In this document: in pieces, positions 38,234 through 45,463 of the stretch
Numbering within the stretch: the stretch's first letter is position 1
Layout of the letters: each line of letters starts with the position of its first letter
From: CAKKQX01 sp046313915
Lineage (GTDB): Bacteria > Pseudomonadota > Gammaproteobacteria > Burkholderiales > SG8-41
DNA length: 64,000 nt
Reading direction: 5' to 3'
Assembly: GCA_046313915.1 (NCBI GenBank)
Contig: JBKBXX010000003.1
Location: 1 to 64,000, forward strand
Made by a program: the position numbers and the translations under genes
Notes under the pieces: generated by a model
The model's input: only the letters and a program-made list of their open reading frames with translations
Databases searched by the model: none
Told to the model about the DNA's origin: nothing

Positions 38234-39297
38234 ATCTCTTCGACCGGCAGCAGCACCGTGAAACAGGTGTTGCCCGGCGCGCTCTCGAAAGTGATGGTGC
38301 CGTGGTGCTGGGCGATGAAATTCTGGGCGAGCGTGAGACCGAGGCCGCTGCCGCCTTCGCGCCCCGACACCAGCGGATAAAAAATCCGCTCGCGGATGTC
38401 CGGGGGAATGCCCGGACCGTTGTCGCGGATTTCCAGCACCAGCGCGTGGCGGTAGCGTTTACGCGCGAGCGTCACCTGGCGCGCGATGCGCGTCCTCAGC
38501 ACGATCTCGCCCCCGCTGCCGGCAGCGGGCAAGCCGCCGGCAAGCGCCTGCGCCGCGTTGCGCACGATGTTCAGCACTGCCTGGATCAGCTGCTCCCTGT
38601 CGCCTTTCAGCAAAGGCAGGCTGGTGTCGTAATCGCGGCGTATCGCCATGCCCGGGTATTCGGCGAGAATCACGCTGCGCACCCGCTCGAGCACTTCGTG
38701 CAGATTGACTGGCGCGGTTTGCGGCAGGCGGTGGGGAGTGAGCAGCCGGTCCATCAGCGCCTGCAGCCGGTCGGCCTCCTTCATGATCACCTGCGTGTAT
38801 TCGTGCAGATTGGGACGCTCGAGCTCGCGGTCGAGCAGCTGCGCCGCGCCGCGGATGCCGCCGAGGGGATTCTTGATTTCGTGCGCGAGATTGCGAATGA
38901 GCTCGCGCTGGGCCTCGCTCTGGTCGAGCAGGCGCTCTTCGCGTTCGATTTTGAGCTGCTGCTCGATATGGCGGAATTCGAGCAGCAGGCTTCCGGCCTC
39001 GGCGCCGAGCTCGACCGGCGTGACGGTGCAGGAAAGCCGGAACTTGCGGCCGGCGACGCCGAGTTCGAAGTCGTGCTCGATATAGCTGCAGTGGTTGGCG
39101 CGTGCATAGTCGATCGCCGCGGCGAGCGTGCCGCTGTCGGAAAACAGCTGGTCGAGCGCGATGCCGGCAACGTTCTTGCTGTTGAGCTCGAACAGGTTCT
39201 CGGCTGCGAGATTCAGGTAACGCACGGTCCGCTCCCTGTCCACCATCATCACGGCTGTCGCGAGCAAGTCCAGGCCGGAAAGCGCCGCTGATGTCAT
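38215..39297 (-). CDS. ntrB: Nitrogen regulation sensor kinase NtrB
   Basis: NtrB phosphorylates or dephosphorylates NtrC in response to PII. The 360-aa cytoplasmic kinase has an N-terminal PAS domain, an H-box NLAHEIKNPLGG, an N-box IVRNAAQAL, and ATP-lid boxes DNGPGIP and GGSGLGLTLAQ. ATG 39297 gives MTSAALSGLDLLATAV, the usual beginning; the frame upstream is open for 22 codons but not conserved. The final codons (ANGKR) and the stop are encoded by a heptad array. Confidence 0.95.
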   Translation of the reverse strand: MTSAALSGLDLLATAVMMVDRERTVRYLNLAAENLFELNSKNVAGIALDQLFSDSGTLAAAIDYARANHCSYIEHDFELGVAGRKFRLSCTVTPVELGAEAGSLLLEFRHIEQQLKIEREERLLDQSEAQRELIRNLAHEIKNPLGGIRGAAQLLDRELERPNLHEYTQVIMKEADRLQALMDRLLTPHRLPQTAPVNLHEVLERVRSVILAEYPGMAIRRDYDTSLPLLKGDREQLIQAVLNIVRNAAQALAGGLPAAGSGGEIVLRTRIARQVTLARKRYRHALVLEIRDNGPGIPPDIRERIFYPLVSGREGGSGLGLTLAQNFIAQHHGTITFESAPGNTCFTVLLPVEEMANGKR

Positions 39298-39405
39298 TTT
39301 GACTTCACTCCAGACCGTGGCATTAGCAAGAACCGCGCCAAACTTCGCGGCAACACCTCGCACGGGAAGCGTCCGCCGCTGCCGCGCCTCACCTGCTGCG
39401 CGCGG

Positions 39406-39936
39406 CTATTTGAGGTTCGCCAGTTCTTTCCTGAGATGGGCGATATTGTCTTCGTGCAGCCTGACTTCCTTGCGATACGGCTCGAGACGGTCGAGCACGC
39501 GCTGATAGTTGCGCTCGCCGCCCAGCCGCACGGCTTCCTGCTCGGCGAGTTTTTTGCGCGCCTCGTCGAGCAGCTTCTGCTCGTTCGCCAGTTCCTCTTC
39601 CAAGATGCGGCGCCGGTCGCCGTCGCGCTGCTTTTGCGTTTGCGCGTCGACGCTGGGAAAATTCGCCGGCGCAGGCGCCCGCCGGCTTTCCTGGCGCGGC
39701 GCAGGCGGGGAAACCACCGGCGCAGGCGCGATATTCATCGCCTTGCAGCCTTTGGCTTCGGCCTTGATGTTGGTGAAACGCTTGTTGCCGTTCTGGTCGA
39801 TGCACTCGTAGATTTCCGCGCGCGGCGCGGAAGTCGCCCATGCCAGCAGCAACGCTCCCGCGGACAGAATTAACAAGTTGATTTTAAACAACTTTTTTAG
39901 CACGCCGCCGCCCCGCCTCGCCAGGGAAGTCACCAT
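39406..39936 (-). CDS. DUF4124-domain exported protein with coiled coil
   Basis: A protein of 176 aa (165 if GTG 39903 is used). It has an N-terminal signal (KKLFKINLLILSAGALLLAWATSAPRA) and a DUF4124 segment (EIYECIDQNGNKRFTNI) with paired Cys. A proline-rich linker and a charged coiled coil (about 100-176; RRRILEEELANEQKLLDEARKKLAEQE) follow. Function unknown. Genes of this type are usual between glnA and ntrB in betaproteobacteria. GTG 39903 gives a better signal peptide and has a G-rich Shine-Dalgarno, so the true start may be there. Confidence 0.85.
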   Translation of the reverse strand: MVTSLARRGGGVLKKLFKINLLILSAGALLLAWATSAPRAEIYECIDQNGNKRFTNIKAEAKGCKAMNIAPAPVVSPPAPRQESRRAPAPANFPSVDAQTQKQRDGDRRRILEEELANEQKLLDEARKKLAEQEAVRLGGERNYQRVLDRLEPYRKEVRLHEDNIAHLRKELANLK

Positions 39937-40023
39937 GGTTGCAGTCTAAGCCACCCGGCCCGGATTGGCAATGCACCCAAATGGTGCACGAAAACCGGCC
40001 GCGCCGGGAAACCGCCGAAGACG

Positions 40024-40070
40024 AAAAACGCCGCGCGGATGCCCGCCATGACGGGCGGCGCGGCGTTTTT
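40024..40070 (-). terminator. glnA terminator (bidirectional hairpin)
   Basis: AAAAACGCCGCGC (40024-40036) pairs perfectly with the bases at 40058-40070. The 21-nt loop itself contains a GCCCG/CGGGC hairpin. Read leftward from glnA the stem ends in TTTTT, a good intrinsic terminator; it also ends in TTTTT in the other direction. Confidence 0.85.
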
Positions 40071-40095
40071 GCACGGCCCCGGACCGTTGCCGCAG

Positions 40096-40120
40096 CTTGC
40101 CTGCGGCAGGCTCCTACAGG
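40096..40120. repeat. REP-like palindrome overlapping the glnA stop
   Basis: CTTGCCTGCGGCAGG followed by CTCCTACAGG is a diverged member of the REP-like family (stem CCTGC/GCAGG). The glnA TAG stop (40116-40114) is inside it. Confidence 0.55.
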
Positions 40121-41526
40121 CTGTAATAGAGCTGGAACTCGACCGGATGGGTGGTCATGCGAAACAGCGTGACCTCCTCCATCTTGAGCGCGATGTAGGC
40201 GTCGATCATATCATTCGAGAACACGCCGCCGCGCGTCAGGAATTCGCGGTCGCGGTCGAGATAATCGAGCGCCATGTCGAGCGAAGAACACACGTTGGGC
40301 ACCTTCTTCGCCTCTTCGGGAGGCAGATCGTAGAGGTTCTTGTCGATCGGGTCGCCGGGATGGATCTTGTTCTGGATGCCGTCGAGACCGGCCATCATCA
40401 TCGCGGTGAACGCCAGGTACGGATTCGCCGTCGGATCCGGGAAACGCACTTCGATGCGGCGCGCCTTGGGATTCGTCACGTACGGGATGCGCACCGAAGC
40501 CGAGCGGTTGCGCGCCGAGTAGGCGAGATTGATCGGCGCCTCGAAACCGGGGACCAGCCGTTTGTAGGAGTTGGTGCCGGGATTGGTGATCGCGTTGAGG
40601 GCGCGGGCGTGCTTGATGATGCCGCCGATATAATAGAGCGCGAGCTCGGACAGCCCGGCATAGCCGTTGCCGCTGAACAGGTTCTGCCCGTTTTTCCACA
40701 GCGACTGGTGCACGTGCATGCCCGAACCGTTGTCTCCGACCACCGGCTTGGGCATGAAGGTCGCGGTCTTGCCGTAGGAGTGCGCGACGTTGTGCACGGT
40801 GTACTTGAGGATCTGCATCCAGTCGGCGCGCTTCACCAGCCTCTCGTACTTGGTGCCGATCTCGCACTGGCCGGGCGCCGCCACCTCGTGGTGATGCACC
40901 TCGACTTCGACGCCCTGTTCCTCGAGCGCGAGGCACATCGCGGAACGGATGTCCTGCAGCGAATCCACCGGCGGCACCGGGAAATAGCCGCCTTTGACCG
41001 GCGGACGGTGGCCCATGTTGCCGCCCTCGAATTCCTCGGCGGTGGCCCACGGCGCTTCCTCGCTCTTGATTTTCACGTAGGAGCCGGACATGTCGACGTT
41101 CCAGGTGACCGAATCGAACACGAAAAATTCGGGCTCGGGGCCGAAGTAGGCGGTGTCACCGATACCGGTCGATTTGAGATAGGCCTCGGCACGCTTGGCG
41201 ATGGAACGCGGATCACGGTCGTAGCCCTTGCCGTCCGCCGGCTCGACCACGTCGCAGGTCAGGATCAGCGTCGGCTCGTCGGTGAAAGGATCCAGGCGCG
41301 CCGTCTCCGGATCGGGCATCAGCAGCATGTCGGAAGCCTGTATGCCTTTCCAGCCGGCGATCGAAGAGCCGTCGAAAGCATGGCCGTCGCTGAACTTGTC
41401 TTCTCCGAACGCCTTGACGGGCACCGACACGTGCTGTTCCTTGCCACGGGTATCGGTGAAGCGGAAATCAACGAATTTGACTTCGTTGTCCTTGACCATT
41501 TTCATTACTTCGGCGGCGGATGCCAT
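40114..41526 (-). CDS. glnA: Glutamine synthetase type I
   Basis: Assimilates ammonium onto glutamate using ATP. The 470-aa dodecamer subunit has the beta-grasp N-domain (FVDFRFTDTRGKEQHVS), FDGSSIAGW, EPEFFVFD, the ATP-site NGSGMHVHQSLW, the NPGTNSYKRLVPGFEAP loop, and the adenylylation Tyr in KNLYDLPPEE. This is therefore the GSI-beta type controlled by GlnE. ATG 41526 has AGGAGA upstream. It is controlled from a sigma-54 promoter with NtrC sites 90-200 bp upstream, close to the ntrBC genes. Confidence 0.98.
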   Translation of the reverse strand: MASAAEVMKMVKDNEVKFVDFRFTDTRGKEQHVSVPVKAFGEDKFSDGHAFDGSSIAGWKGIQASDMLLMPDPETARLDPFTDEPTLILTCDVVEPADGKGYDRDPRSIAKRAEAYLKSTGIGDTAYFGPEPEFFVFDSVTWNVDMSGSYVKIKSEEAPWATAEEFEGGNMGHRPPVKGGYFPVPPVDSLQDIRSAMCLALEEQGVEVEVHHHEVAAPGQCEIGTKYERLVKRADWMQILKYTVHNVAHSYGKTATFMPKPVVGDNGSGMHVHQSLWKNGQNLFSGNGYAGLSELALYYIGGIIKHARALNAITNPGTNSYKRLVPGFEAPINLAYSARNRSASVRIPYVTNPKARRIEVRFPDPTANPYLAFTAMMMAGLDGIQNKIHPGDPIDKNLYDLPPEEAKKVPNVCSSLDMALDYLDRDREFLTRGGVFSNDMIDAYIALKMEEVTLFRMTTHPVEFQLYYSL

Positions 41527-41616
41527 TTATTTCTCCTGAACGAAAGAGTGAAACGGAATTTGCAATAAAAAACCAGATTCGGGGATGAGCACGAAACATG
41601 CCAGAGGTTTTGGCAA

Positions 41617-41632
41617 AGAAAGTATTGTGCCA
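41617..41632 (-). promoter_or_regulatory. Sigma-54 promoter of glnA
   Basis: On the minus strand TGGCAC-N5-TTTCT matches the -24/-12 consensus TGGCAC-N5-TTGCW with one key mismatch at -12. It lies about 90 bp before the glnA ATG and just downstream, in the direction of transcription, of three NtrC-type palindromes. Confidence 0.6.
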
Positions 41633-41647
41633 CAAGGGATTTGAATA

Positions 41648-41715
41648 GCGCACAAAATTTGTGCGCGCACCCTCATGGTGCGCGTGATGATTTTCGCGCA
41701 CCGTTTTGGTGCGCG
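41648..41715. promoter_or_regulatory. NtrC enhancer with three palindromic sites
   Basis: Site A is a perfect 19-bp palindrome at 41648-41666 (GCGCACAAA-A-TTTGTGCGC). Site B at 41665-41683 is GCGCACC-N5-GGTGCGC. Site C at 41695-41715 is CGCGCACC-N5-GGTGCGCG. B and C match the known NtrC operator GCACC-N5-GGTGC exactly. They sit upstream of the glnA sigma-54 promoter and also upstream of the divergent rhodanese gene. Confidence 0.8.
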
Positions 41716-41812
41716 AAAGTTGCTGGCATAATGAAATGCGTTCACGATACGATCTTCCGGTCTTCCCCGCGGACACCGGCCGCCAAGACACGCCGTTTAC
41801 CGAAAGAACATC

Positions 41813-42262
41813 ATGGAAACAGACGAGATCCTGAAAACCGCCCGCGACAGGGCGCGGCAAATGAACCTGCCTTACGAAGGCGCGCTGCTGCCCGCCGAAG
41901 CCTACCGGCTGTGGAAAGAATTGCCCGGTGCCCGCCTGGTCGATGTCCGCACGCGCGCCGAATGGGACTGGGTCGGGCGCATTCCGGGCGCGCTGGAAAT
42001 CGAAATGCTCACCTACCCCGGCAGCCGGCCCAATCCGGACTTCCTGCGGGAACTCGAGGAAAAAGTCGACAAAAACGCGCCTCTGATGTTCATCTGCCGC
42101 AGCGGCGGCCGCTCGCACACCGCCGCGATCCTCGCGACGCAGGCCGGCTATGCGAAATGCTACAACGTGCTCGAAGGTTTCGAAGGCGACAAGGACGCCG
42201 CAGGCCATCGCAACACCCGCGGCGGATGGCGCGTGGCGGGCCTGCCGTGGGTGCAAGGTTAA
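41813..42262 (+). CDS. Rhodanese-like domain protein
   Basis: A 149-aa single rhodanese domain with the catalytic Cys95 in FICRSGGRSHTAA and the typical LVDVRTRAEWDWVGRIPGA segment. Such proteins carry persulfide sulfur; the acceptor is unknown. It is divergent from glnA across the NtrC operator, so nitrogen control of this gene is possible but unproven. Confidence 0.9.
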   Translation: METDEILKTARDRARQMNLPYEGALLPAEAYRLWKELPGARLVDVRTRAEWDWVGRIPGALEIEMLTYPGSRPNPDFLRELEEKVDKNAPLMFICRSGGRSHTAAILATQAGYAKCYNVLEGFEGDKDAAGHRNTRGGWRVAGLPWVQG

Positions 42263-42273
42263 GGCCACATCGA

Positions 42274-43092
42274 CTACGACCAGTCGACCAGGCCCGTGTA
42301 GCCGGTCGCGAGCACCACCAGGCCGAAGGCGATGCGATACCAGGCGAAAACGCTGAAATCGTGGCGGCTGATGTAGCGCAGCAGGCCGCGCACCGCGAAA
42401 AACGCGCTGACGAACGAGGCCGCGAAACCGACTGCAAACATGCCGACGTCATCGACGTGCAGCAACACGCGATTCTTGTACACATCGTAGAACGTTGCGG
42501 CGAACATCGTCGGCACCGCGAGAAAAAAGGAAAATTCGGTCGCGGCCTTGCGCGACATGCCGAAAAACAGCCCGCCGATGATGGTCGCGCCCGAGCGTGA
42601 AGTGCCGGGGATCAGCGCGAGCGCCTGCGCGCAGCCGACCTTGAGCGCGTCGCGCCAGCGCATGTCGTCGACCTCCCTGATCGTGACCGTATGCTGCCGC
42701 CGCTCGGCCCACAGGATCAGCAGCCCGCCGGCGACGAGCGCCAGCGCCACCGGCAGCGGATGAAACAGCACGCGCTTGATGCCGCCGTGAAACAGGAGAC
42801 CGAGCAGCGCCGCGGGCAGGAAGGCGACCAGCAGATTGGACACGAAACGCCGCGCCGCGGGCTCGCGCGCAAAACCCGCGACCACGCCGGCGAAACGCGC
42901 GCGGTATTCCCAGCACACCGCGAGGATGGCGGCGAGCTGGATCACGATCTCGAACACCTTGCCCTTGTCGTCGTTGAAGCCGAGCAGATCGCCGACGACG
43001 ATCAGGTGCCCGGTGCTCGAAACCGGCAGGAATTCGGTGAGGCCCTCGACGATGCCGAGGATCAGGGCCTTGAGATAGAGTGCGGGGTCCAT
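42274..43092 (-). CDS. uppP: Undecaprenyl-diphosphatase
   Basis: A 272-aa integral membrane phosphatase that recycles the undecaprenyl carrier for cell-wall and LPS synthesis; overexpression in other bacteria gives bacitracin resistance. It has the two conserved blocks EGLTEFLPVSSTGHL (about 16-30) and PGTSRSGAT, with catalytic Glu, Ser and Arg. ATG 43092 is preferred to the in-frame TTG two codons upstream. It ends 12 bp from the rhodanese gene, convergent. Confidence 0.95.
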   Translation of the reverse strand: MDPALYLKALILGIVEGLTEFLPVSSTGHLIVVGDLLGFNDDKGKVFEIVIQLAAILAVCWEYRARFAGVVAGFAREPAARRFVSNLLVAFLPAALLGLLFHGGIKRVLFHPLPVALALVAGGLLILWAERRQHTVTIREVDDMRWRDALKVGCAQALALIPGTSRSGATIIGGLFFGMSRKAATEFSFFLAVPTMFAATFYDVYKNRVLLHVDDVGMFAVGFAASFVSAFFAVRGLLRYISRHDFSVFAWYRIAFGLVVLATGYTGLVDWS

Positions 43093-43152
43093 GAGCAAGG
43101 CGCCATTCTACGCGATCCTGGGGAGCGGGCGATGGGTGCGAGGGTAAAAGGT

Positions 43153-43196
43153 GTGGGAGGGAGCTTGCCCCTGATCGCCAACAAGCCGGCTCCCAC
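43153..43196. repeat. REP-like inverted pair downstream of the macB-like genes
   Basis: GTGGGAGGGAGCTTGCCCC, GATC-centre, then AAGCCGGCTCCCAC form an inverted pair of REP-like half elements with a shared centre. Confidence 0.8.
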
Positions 43197-43205
43197 AGGA
43201 GAACC

Positions 43206-43267
43206 GGGGAAAGGGGAATGGGGAATGGGGAATGGGTTCACCCTTCACCCTTCACCCTTCACTTCCC
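43206..43267. repeat. Facing heptad arrays (GGGGAAT units then TTCACCC units)
   Basis: GGGGAAA, then three GGGGAAT and GGG (43206-43236), are followed without spacer by three TTCACCC and TTCACTT-CCC (43237-43267). Strict 7-bp period throughout. REP-like elements flank it on both sides. Confidence 0.85.
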
Positions 43268-43269
43268 TA

Positions 43270-43293
43270 GTGGGAGGGGGCTTGCCCCCGATC
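43270..43293. repeat. REP-like element at the end of the ABC permease gene
   Basis: GTGGGAGGGGGC-TT-GCCCCCGATC, with stem GGGGGC/GCCCCC. It ends 8 bp from the stop codon of the leftward permease gene. Confidence 0.8.
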
Positions 43294-43301
43294 GTGGCCG
43301 C

Positions 43302-44534
43302 TTACTCGTAACGCAGCGCCTCGATCGGCAGCAGCCGCGATGCCTTGCGCGCCGGGTAGAAACCGAAAAACACGCCAATGGCGGCGGCGAAACCGGCCGC
43401 GAGCACGACCGCTTCGGCGCTCACCTGCACGCGCCATCCGGCAAAGTGGCCGATCGCGTAAGAGCCGCCCGCGCCCAGCACGATGCCGCACAGGCCGCCG
43501 ATCAGCGCCAGCGTCACCGCCTCGACCAGGAACTGCGAAAGAATGTCGCGCCCGCGCGCGCCGACCGCCATCCTGAGGCCGATCTCGCGGGTGCGCTCGG
43601 TCACCGAGACCAGCATGATGTTCATGATGCCGATGCCGCCGACCAGCAGCGACACCGAAGCGACCGCCGCCAGCAGCAGCGTCATCACGCGGCTCGACTC
43701 CTCGCGCGCCCCCAGCACCTCGGAGAGGTTGCGCAGCGTGAAATCGTCTTCCTGGCCGGGTTGCAGGCGGTGACGCTGGCGCAGCAGCTTCCTGATCTCG
43801 CTCTCGGCTTCGGCCATGTCGGCGCCCTCGCGGATCTTGATCGAGATCGATCCCACCGAGCGCTGCTTGGCGGCGGTGCCGCCCAGCACGCGGTTGCGCG
43901 CGGTGGCGATCGGCATCAGCACGACGTCGTCCTGGTCCTGGCCCATCAGGCTCTGCCCCTTGCGCTCCAGCGTACCGATCACCTGCATCGGCACCTTGCG
44001 CACCCGGACCACCTGGCCGACGGGATCGGCATCGCCGAACAGATTGCGCGCGACCGTCTCTCCCAGCAGCACCACCTTGCCCGAGCCGGTGACGTCGGAC
44101 GGATCGAAACCCTTGCCCGAGGCGATCGTCCAGTTGCGCGCTTCGAAATACTCGGGAGTGACGCCGTAGAATACCGTCGACCAGTTGTTGTTCCCCGCCA
44201 CCACCTGGCCCGTTCCGCGCAGTGCCGGCGCCGCCGCCTGGACGTCGGCCACCTCGCGCCGTATCGCGTAGGCGTCTTCCTCGGTGAGCGAGGAGCGCGA
44301 CCCCGCGCCCATCCGCACCCCGCCCGAAGTGACGGAGCCCGGCAGCAGGATGATCAGATTCGAGCCGAGGCTCTTGATCTGTTCCTCGACCTGCGCCTGC
44401 GCGCCGGCGCCCACCGCGATCATGGTGATCACCGCCGCCACGCCGATGATGATGCCGAGCATGGTAAGAATGCTGCGCAGCTTGTTCACGCGCAGCGCGC
44501 GCAGCGCGATGCGGATGCTGGCGACCCAGGTCAC
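43302..44534 (-). CDS. MacB-like ABC transporter permease (FtsX family)
   Basis: A 410-aa inner-membrane protein with one N-terminal TM helix (RSILTMLGIIIGVAAVITMIAV), a large periplasmic MacB core domain, and three C-terminal TM helices in an FtsX domain (VGGIGIMNIMLVSVTERTREIGLRMAVGA). This is the permease half of a MacB-type exporter; ATPase and permease are separate genes here instead of fused. It overlaps the ATPase gene by 4 bp. It likely works with the adaptor at 45464-47005 and a TolC-type channel to export a macrolide, peptide or similar compound; the substrate is unknown. Confidence 0.92.
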   Translation of the reverse strand: MTWVASIRIALRALRVNKLRSILTMLGIIIGVAAVITMIAVGAGAQAQVEEQIKSLGSNLIILLPGSVTSGGVRMGAGSRSSLTEEDAYAIRREVADVQAAAPALRGTGQVVAGNNNWSTVFYGVTPEYFEARNWTIASGKGFDPSDVTGSGKVVLLGETVARNLFGDADPVGQVVRVRKVPMQVIGTLERKGQSLMGQDQDDVVLMPIATARNRVLGGTAAKQRSVGSISIKIREGADMAEAESEIRKLLRQRHRLQPGQEDDFTLRNLSEVLGAREESSRVMTLLLAAVASVSLLVGGIGIMNIMLVSVTERTREIGLRMAVGARGRDILSQFLVEAVTLALIGGLCGIVLGAGGSYAIGHFAGWRVQVSAEAVVLAAGFAAAIGVFFGFYPARKASRLLPIEALRYE

Positions 44535-45268
44535 GCCGCCGCCTCGAGACCGCGCAGCAGCGCCAGCGCGTCGGCCGGCTGCGCGTTGCGCGCATCGTCG
44601 ACCACGCGGCCGTCACGAAAGCTCACCACGCGCGAGGCGAATGCTGCGATGTCACGCTCGTGCGTCACCAGCACCACCGTCATTGCGCCGCGATTGAGCT
44701 GTTGCAGCAACCCCATCACTTCGAAACTGGTGCGCGAATCGAGTGCGCCGGTGGGCTCGTCGGCGAGGATCAGCACCGGATCGTTCACCAGCGCGCGCGC
44801 GATCGCCACCCGCTGCTGCTGGCCGCCCGACAGCTGCGCCGGGTGATGGCCGGCGCGTTCGGCCAGGCCGACCTCGGCCAGCCGCGCGAGCGCCTTCGCG
44901 TGCCGCTCCTGCGCCGGAACCCGGCTGTAGAGCAGCGGCAGCTCGACGTTTTCCAGCGCGGAGGTGCGCGGCAGCAGATTGAAGTTCTGGAACACGAAAC
45001 CGATCCTGCGGTTGCGGATCGCGGCGAGCGCGTCGCCGGAAAGCTCCGACACCTTGTCGCCCGCGAGCCAGTAATCGCCGCCGGTCGGCGAATCGAGGCA
45101 GCCCAGCAGATTCATGAAAGTCGACTTGCCCGATCCCGACGGCCCCATCACCGCCACAAACTCGCCGGCCGCGATTTCGATCGACACCTCGCGCAACGCC
45201 GTCACGGTGTAGCTCTCCATGCGATACACCTTGGTGAGGTTGCGGGTGACGATCAGGGGTTCGGTCAT
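44531..45268 (-). CDS. MacB/LolD-like ABC transporter ATPase
   Basis: A 245-aa ATPase with Walker A GPSGSGKST, Q-loop FVFQNFNLL, signature LSGGQQQRVAIARAL, Walker B LILADEPTGALD, and H-loop VTHE. The layout is that of the MacB/LolD subfamily. It is translationally coupled to the permease gene. Upstream of it, 195 bp of heptad and REP-like repeats separate it from the adaptor gene. Confidence 0.95.
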   Translation of the reverse strand: MTEPLIVTRNLTKVYRMESYTVTALREVSIEIAAGEFVAVMGPSGSGKSTFMNLLGCLDSPTGGDYWLAGDKVSELSGDALAAIRNRRIGFVFQNFNLLPRTSALENVELPLLYSRVPAQERHAKALARLAEVGLAERAGHHPAQLSGGQQQRVAIARALVNDPVLILADEPTGALDSRTSFEVMGLLQQLNRGAMTVVLVTHERDIAAFASRVVSFRDGRVVDDARNAQPADALALLRGLEAAA

Positions 45269-45297
45269 GGGCGAGGGGCAAAGGCGACAGCAAACAT

Positions 45298-45325
45298 TTT
45301 ACTCATTACTCATCACCGGTTCTGG
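45298..45325. repeat. Heptad array with TGGTTCTGG-type box
   Basis: CTCATTA and CTCATCA units are followed by CCGGTTCTGG, which leads into a REP-like pair. The same order of heptads, box and REP occurs at 52991-53065, 63101-63154 and, in reverse, 51561-51625. Confidence 0.65.
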
Positions 45326-45332
45326 CGCCAGC

Positions 45333-45356
45333 GATCGGGGGCAAGCCCCCTCCCAC
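45333..45356. repeat. REP-like element (reverse orientation) before the ABC ATPase gene
   Basis: GATCGGGGGC-AA-GCCCCCTCCCAC is the reverse complement of the element at 43270. It is within the adaptor-ATPase intergenic region. Confidence 0.8.
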
Positions 45357-45378
45357 GAGAAAAGAAAAGCATGTGCCG

Positions 45379-45421
45379 GTGGGAGCCGGCTTGCCGGCGA
45401 TCGGGGCAAGCTCCTTCCCAC
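45379..45421. repeat. REP-like inverted pair before the ABC ATPase gene
   Basis: GTGGGAGCCGGC-TT-GCCGGCGATC is joined at the GATC to GGGGC-AA-GCTCCTTCCCAC, giving two hairpins in inverted arrangement. A short heptad-like stretch of CCCATTA/CCATCAC units follows at 45438-45459. Confidence 0.8.
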
Positions 45422-45463
45422 AAAACTTCCCCGCCGCCCATTAACCATCACCCATCGCCATCC

